A DNA stretch of 64,000 bases, from positions 2,076,505 through 2,140,504 of the forward strand of contig JAKSZT010053769.1 in NCBI GenBank assembly GCA_026826555.1. Direction: 5' to 3'. The translations under genes were made by a program, and so were the position numbers. The stretch comes from Tolypeutes matacus. Its lineage: Eukaryota; Chordata; Mammalia; Cingulata; Chlamyphoridae. A model generated the notes under the pieces. That model was given only the letters and a program-made list of their open reading frames with translations, was not told where the DNA came from and ran no database searches. Numbering within the stretch: position 1 is the first letter of the stretch; the number at the start of each line of letters is the position of its first letter. Shown here piece after piece: positions 58,726 through 64,000 of this stretch.

Positions 58726-60479
58726 TCTTTGCCTTTCTTTTCGCCCAATTATTTTCAACCCAGCTCCAATATATACTTACATGTACAAAAATTACATGAG
58801 CTCAAACAGGCGTACTTATGTGTACACACACATATTCAAAGACGGATCTGGGGAACTATGGAAATTCTGCATGCTGTTTCTAGCTCTTTGGAATGCACAA
58901 ATTTTCAAATTGCTTAAAAATTTGCATATTTTGCCTATTTTCAAAAGGCTCTGAAAGAATTTCAGAATGTAATTTTAAAGATGGCATGTAAGAAAGAAAA
59001 CACAATACTGAGCAAATAAGAAGGGCCTAGAGTAGATGTTATTAGGCATTTGAGATGGACTGATTATAATAAGTGAGCACGTAATCAGGCTCTGAGTTTT
59101 TCTCATCATTAAAGTAAATAAATAAAACTTTCAGTTGCATTGCTTTTATTGTCTGATAAAATGAAAAGTAGAAACAAATCTGTAGAGATAAACCTTTTCC
59201 TGGAACTATAAAAATATTTCACTGTAAGGCACATTTGCAGGGAATACATTTTTTCAAGAACAGAAAGTCACTGTTCCAAATCTAACATTTTTTATGTTAT
59301 TATTCTAGAAAAATTTATATTAATAAATCTTATTCAGTTTAGGTATATATCTTTGGACAGTAAGATGAGAATCCAGAATTTTTATTTCTGATGACCTAGC
59401 ATGGTATTAAATGATTTTTAACAACTCATTGCTCTGTCTCTTTAAGTATTATATGTCTTCAGCAAGACTTTCATAGGGGAAAATATAAATTTATTATTAA
59501 ATTCTTAAAGTGTACAGTTCATATTTTTAATTTAAGGACCATAATTAAAAGCGTAGATGTGAGGAAGACAGTTTTCTTCATGAAAATTTACGAGATGATT
59601 TACTTATTCTTATCCAATGTAAAGGCCAACTAACTTCAGTAGGGCATGACAGTAGGAAAAATTACAAAGAACTGATATTGTCATAAAACTTGCATATTTT
59701 CAAGTACTTGAAAAATATTTGAAACAGTAATGCTCTGTGTAATGAAAAATAATCTTTGCCTGAGATGTATCAGAGCAGATCTTATCAAGAGAATGCCTCA
59801 TCTGTAAAAGTATGCAATGGGGCTCCTAAATAATGTGTGATTGTAGGTAGAACTATATCACTATGGGATCTAGTTGCTGAAATTAGCTGAATGAAGCAAA
59901 TAAGAAATAGGTTATTTTTTAAAATGTTAATTTAAATCAGAATTCCTGAGTTCCAGGGAGTTACTGTGTACTTAAATGGACTTTGTAGAGACTGTTTAAC
60001 CAAGAAATTTTATTCATAATTTATGACCATATACAGTTACTTGTGTAGATGATTTATAGTTTTCATCAGATATTTGAAGTACTCCTCAAATGATTAATAA
60101 TAATAATTTAAATATCGGTAAATAATACCAAATACCAAATTTAGGCTTTTCATTACTCATTCTGAGAAGCCCCTCTGCTAGTGACTAGCAAAAATGGTCA
60201 ATTCATAATCACTTATAAAGAGATAACACAAAAATAAAAAAATTATGCTAGATGTCATGTTGCATATAATGTAATGACACTGAAAGTTTGTGCTAACTAG
60301 TTCAGAAACAGATTAATAAAAAGGATGCCTAAAAGCAGCCTGTATAAAACAAAATTTAATTTTATAATTTATTAAATCATTACTTCCATCTTGAACTTCA
60401 GTTAACAGTTAATTTTAGAATCTAACAAGCAAGAGTTTCTTTGGAGCTGTGCTCATTTGTGCTTATTTGGCTAATAGAC
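58726..60479. other. Non-genic AT-rich sequence
   Basis: Nothing supportable. No repeat family, RNA gene or coding frame recognised in this stretch. Confidence 0.45.
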
Positions 60480-61262
60480 TTATGTTTGCAAGTGAATGGA
60501 AAGACTTACTAATTCAAATGAATTGAGGAATATAAATTGGCAGATATTATTGCTTGCCTACTCAACAGCAATTCTTCCTGGTCCTTGCCTCCTAAGAAAG
60601 ACTCAGATTCTTTCCTTCCTCCCTCCCTTCCCCACTTCCTCCCTCCCCCTCTCCTCCTTTCTCCCTCTCCCCTTCTTCCCTCCCCCTTCCTTCCTCTCTC
60701 TTCCTCTCTCCTTCCTTTCCCTACCTTCCCTCCCCTCCCCTCTTTCTTTCCCACTCCTTCTTCCTCTCCCTTCCCTCCCCCTCCCCCCCCACATGTTTAT
60801 TTATGATTAAACAGCAATTTGTTTAAGAATGTGGGTCATTTTACCCACCCAGTTCCTAAAACCCGGATGCCTGAATGGCTAATCCTATCTTCCTTTGGCC
60901 AGTGAATGGTTTACCTCTGGGACCTGAATGGAACTTTTCATTCCTATTCAAAAAAGAAAAAGCAGGGCAAGCATGCATTGAGGCATGCATGCAGTGCTAC
61001 ATTTCCTTCTTCCTTGTCTTTAGACTGGTCAAGGACATGATGCATACAGCAGCAGCAATGATCCTGCAGCCATCAGAATGAAGAAAGGAAAATTGTGTTG
61101 AAATTGATCCGATGGCATTCTGACAGTTGAGCCTATGAACCAATCCTGGAACTATCTACCTCCAGGCTTCTGGTAAGGGAAACAATAAATGAATAAATAT
61201 TCCTATCATTTAAGACACTTTTAGGTGGGGTTTCTATTACTTGCAGCTAAAAGTATCCCAAA
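60480..61262 (+). mobile_element. MLT1-like LTR interrupted by a polypyrimidine expansion
   Basis: The right half carries text I associate with MLT1-type LTRs: 'ggccagtgaatggttta', 'ctggaactatctacctcc', 'ggcttctggtaagggaaacaataaa', 'ttctattacttgcagctaaaa'. The left half holds 'caattcttcctggtccttgc' before the CT-rich tract. Limits are approximate and no target duplication was found. Confidence 0.5.
60605..60790. repeat. Polypyrimidine (CCTTCC)n-like tract, about 185 bp
   Basis: Almost pure C/T on the plus strand with irregular CCCTCC, CTTCC and CTCTCC units, ending in a run of C. It produces spurious Pro/Leu/Ser- and Arg/Glu/Gly-rich frames on the two strands. Long mirror-like purine/pyrimidine tracts can form triplex (H-DNA). 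Confidence 0.9.
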
Positions 61263-61599
61263 TAATTGCCATGGCAAATAATCTACAGGCTGTCTTATAT
61301 GGAAACATGCACAAAACCCAACTACAAGCCTTAGCCATGACAATATTTCTAATACAGTTGAGAAATATTCCAATAATAGTCTATACTGCTGGTTAATCAC
61401 AGTATAAAATCATCTACTATACACAGGCAAGCTCTGAAAAAAAATATAATATTTAAAAAGAATTGCAACTTAAAAGATTAATATAAAATGTGTGCTAAAG
61501 GGCTAGAGTTTCAAGGGAATATAAAAAACATCCTTTAAAAAACTTGGTAATATAAAATTGAATTCACAATGCTATAGAAAACATTGAGAGAGAGCATTT
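61263..61599. other. Non-genic AT-rich sequence
   Basis: No feature seen. Confidence 0.4.
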
Positions 61600-61695
61600 T
61601 TATTTAAGTTTATATTGCCTAATCCAACAAAAGCACCTAACACATAAATAGTGATTATACTCAGTAAATGAATGAATGAATAAATGAATGAATGA
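61600..61695 (+). mobile_element. L2 LINE 3' tail with (AATG)n
   Basis: 'aagcacctaacacataaatag' and 'actcagtaaatgaatgaatg' are the L2 3' end and its tandem GAAT-type tail (six or seven units, 61668-61695). Confidence 0.6.
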
Positions 61696-62297
61696 AATTG
61701 CTCCAAAGAAAACATATATTAAAGATGCATAGAAAATTGAGAGTAAACAATTTAACATATTAACACTACTCCATTCATGTTTTCTTTATATTATTAACTT
61801 CAATAACATCATTATTTTAAAGTTCTTTCAAAGTGAATCTTAGATTCTGCCTAATAGGTATTTTGATTAAAAAGAAACATTTTTACTTCCAACATTCACT
61901 ATAAAGTTTACAGTACATTCCCAGTGGTTTTTCATTTTAAAGTTGGAGATATAGTTCACAATTAGGGGTGAGAGAACCCATCAAAAAACTAAATTAGAGG
62001 CTTCTGGGAAGATGGTGGACTAGTAAGACACAGGAATCTCTTCTCCAGAAAAACAGCTAGAAGACAGGCTGAAACATCCCCGAAAAAGATCTTTTAGGGT
62101 TTAGGAAAACAGGCGAAGGCTGCACACCACCCAGAGAAGAGAGGGACAAAAGAGGGAAATCAAAATGACAGAACTGTGAGTTGGAACCAGCGGCAGTGCT
62201 GCTGCGGCCACCTTATCCCACGCTAAAGACTCTTTAGAATTCTCAGGCCTCTGGGCCTGTGACTACAGACAGAGGGGCCTCCAGGGATCTACCACAC

Positions 62298-62690
62298 CAG
62301 GAAAGGGGAGAGGGAGGGACACAGCCTAAGGCTGACTCAACTTCTGACTCACAGATTTGGTCTGCTGTGCCCCATGAACCCTTTCAGGCCAGGTGAGAAC
62401 ACACAGTGGTTTGCCCTGGGAGCCGGTGAAGAACTGGAGAAACCTCACAAGCTCCCTCTCTTCTAATCTGGACTAATTGTTGAGGACTCCACAGGAAAGG
62501 GGAGAGAGAGGGACATAGCTTAAGGCTGACTCAGTTTTTGACTCACAAATTTGGTCTGCTGTGTCCCAAGAGCCCTTCCAGGACAGGCACTCTGCTCCAT
62601 TGTTTGCCTTGGAGTCTGCCAGAGGCTAAAGATATACAACCCTTCCAATCTTCTTGTCTACTAAGAGGGACTGATTGTTGAGGACTGAAA
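62298..62690 (+). repeat. Two 194-bp tandem units in the 5'UTR of L1 copy G
   Basis: 'caggaaaggggagagg' at 62298 recurs as 'caggaaaggggagaga' at 62492. Both are followed by 'aaggctgactca', 'gactcaca', 'atttggtctgctgtg' and 'cccttccagg' or a close form. A third partial head ('gaggactgaaaggggagtgg') is near 62680. The unit is longer than, and unlike, those of copies A and B. Confidence 0.85.
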
Positions 62691-63180
62691 GGGGAGTGGA
62701 AATATTTCCTAGCTGGGAAAAGGGAGGGGGCTGCAAGAGAAGGCTGGAGAACTGTCTCAGAGAAAGTTTGAATTACAAGACTCTTAGCCTCCAGACAGAG
62801 AGTTCTATCACATTGATCTAATAGTTGTTGCAACAAATACACTCTGACCAGGCATTGAATTGAGAGCTTCCAAAGAGCACCATCTCCTGGCAGACAGGAA
62901 GTGCACACAAGAAAATTAAAAAATAAGTAGGAAAGGCTTCTTCTGGCCTCTATATCCTCCCTGCCCAAGACCCTAAGAAGTGACTCTACAACCAATTACT
63001 GGGTCCAGTGCCCAGTTTTGAGCAAATAGCAGGACAATCTTAACAATCCAGGTTGAGCCAAAAATCAAAGAGCTATGGTAACTAACAGCCTCCTGCCACT
63101 AAGTGCCAATAAAAGAGAAAGAGATTGTGTATCTGAGTAAACTACATCTTAAACAGATGACTAAACACTAGCAAAAAATT

Positions 63181-63958
63181 ATGAGCCATACTAAGAAAAT
63201 AGAAGACATGGCTGAAGAAAAAGAATACATCAAAGTCCCAGAAAAGATGCAGAATTTGAGAGAACTAATCAGCGAGATGAGCACAAATTTCCAAAATCAA
63301 ATTAATGAATTGAAAGGCAATATAGTTAAAGAGACAAATGACATGAAGAAGACATTAAACGAACACAAAGAAGAATTTGAAATCCTGAACAGAAAAGTAA
63401 AAGAGCTCATGGGAATGAAAGACACAATAGGTGAGATCAAAAACACAATTGAGGCATACAACAGCAAACTCAAAATGATAGAAGAAAGAATAAGTGATAC
63501 TGAAGACAGAACAGCTAAAATTGAAGAGAGAAAAGAACAGAGAGAGAAAACAATGGAAAAAATTGAGCAGGGGCTCAGAGAGTTGAATGACAACACAAAA
63601 CGCAACAACATACGTGTCATGGGAGTTCCAGAAGTAAAAGAGAAGGGAAAAGGGGCAGAAAAGGTATTTGAGGAAATAATAGTTGAAAATTTCCCAACTC
63701 TCATGAAAGAAATGAACTTACATGTACAAGAAGCACACCGTACCCCAGTCAGAATAAATCCAAATAGATCTACATCATACTCAGAATGTCAAATATCAAA
63801 GATAAGGAGAAAATTCTCAGAGCAGCAAGAGAGAAGCAAATGATCACATACAAGGGACACCCAGTAAGACTTAGTGCAGATTTCTCTTCAGAAACCATGG
63901 AGGTGAGAAGACAGTGGTATGATACAATTAGGAAATTGAAAGAGAAAACTGCCAGCTG
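63181..63958 (+). pseudogene. L1 copy G ORF1 (RNA-binding chaperone), two frameshifts
   Basis: ORF1p coats L1 RNA as a trimer. The open part (63181-63843, 220 codons) starts MSHTKKIEDMAEEKEYIKV. It has a Lys/Glu-rich coiled coil over residues ~20-140, then the RRM-like domain from ~145 (RVMGVPE, VFEEIIVENFPTLMKE, QEAHRTP). Near 63770 the frame slips. In the next frame the conserved 'KEKILRAAREKQMITYKG' and 'VRLSADFSSETMEVRRQWYD' follow, then a second slip near 63945 leads to the C-terminal 'RILYPAKLSF' motif. Two 1-bp-scale lesions in otherwise well-kept sequence suggest recent death, or assembly error. Confidence 0.85.
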
Positions 63959-64000
63959 AGAATTCTTTATCCAGCAAAACTGTCCTTCAGATATGAAGGT

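Larger units (their letters stand above)
61996..64000 (+). mobile_element. L1 LINE (copy G), 5' end to ORF1, cut by the window edge
   Basis: Starts near 61996 with 'ggcttctgggaagatggtgg', an L1 5' end with the AAGATGG motif. A 5'UTR of about 1.2 kb leads to ORF1 at 63181. The rest lies beyond the window, so completeness is unknown. It is the least decayed L1 here: ORF1 keeps more than 200 open codons. No 5' target-duplication partner can be checked. Confidence 0.85.

Noticed and set aside
60496..60810. Pro/Leu/Ser-rich and Gly/Arg/Glu-rich frames on opposite strands
   Set aside because: Both are translations of the polypyrimidine tract.

Overview
The window is AT-rich mammalian nuclear DNA with no recognisable protein-coding gene. 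It looks like a gene desert or the inside of a very large intron. Three tRNA-derived SINE insertions at about 26.72-26.94, 33.57-33.81 and 51.92-52.03 kb have the GGTTCGATCCC B box and head sequence I associate with the DAS SINEs of xenarthrans. They point to an armadillo, sloth or anteater, with armadillo my first guess. Older shared elements (MIR, L2, MER5A, MaLR LTRs, L1M) fit any placental mammal. Species and family names come from memory of consensus sequences, not from a search.

Region 1-18.6 kb is mostly single-copy sequence with scattered old repeats: MIRs, an L2 tail, MaLR-type LTRs with 5-bp target duplications (401-853, 9063-9556, 14500-15109), an ERV1-like LTR (7630-8150) and a (CA)n microsatellite. 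The only CpG-rich part of the window (about 6.1-6.95 kb) lies here. It has a strong splice-donor match and is the best candidate for a promoter or untranslated exon.

Region 18.6-42.1 kb is a dense retrotransposon pile. A decayed plus-strand L1 (18655-23100) is followed by a small polyadenylated retroinsert. Then comes an ancient minus-strand L1M (24620-42110) that has taken an LTR, a dimeric SINE, a full-length younger L1 (27954-38479, 16-bp target duplication) and a truncated L1. The full-length L1 was itself split by a 5'-inverted L1 (33497-36678), which carries a SINE and two LTRs.

Region 46.4-54.6 kb is a second full-length minus-strand L1 (10-bp target duplication), interrupted by a SINE and a solo LTR. 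The right edge (from about 61996) is the 5' part of a third full-length-type L1, on the plus strand, with a nearly readable ORF1.

The most notable result is that all three of these L1s carry tandem repeats in the 5'UTR, of different unit sequence and length: about 11 units of 107-119 bp, about 4 units of 95-107 bp, and 2 units of 194 bp. This resembles the promoter monomers of mouse L1. Three L1 copies also show direct duplications inside the 3'UTR. The working parts in this window are therefore retrotransposons and their regulatory regions, not host genes.
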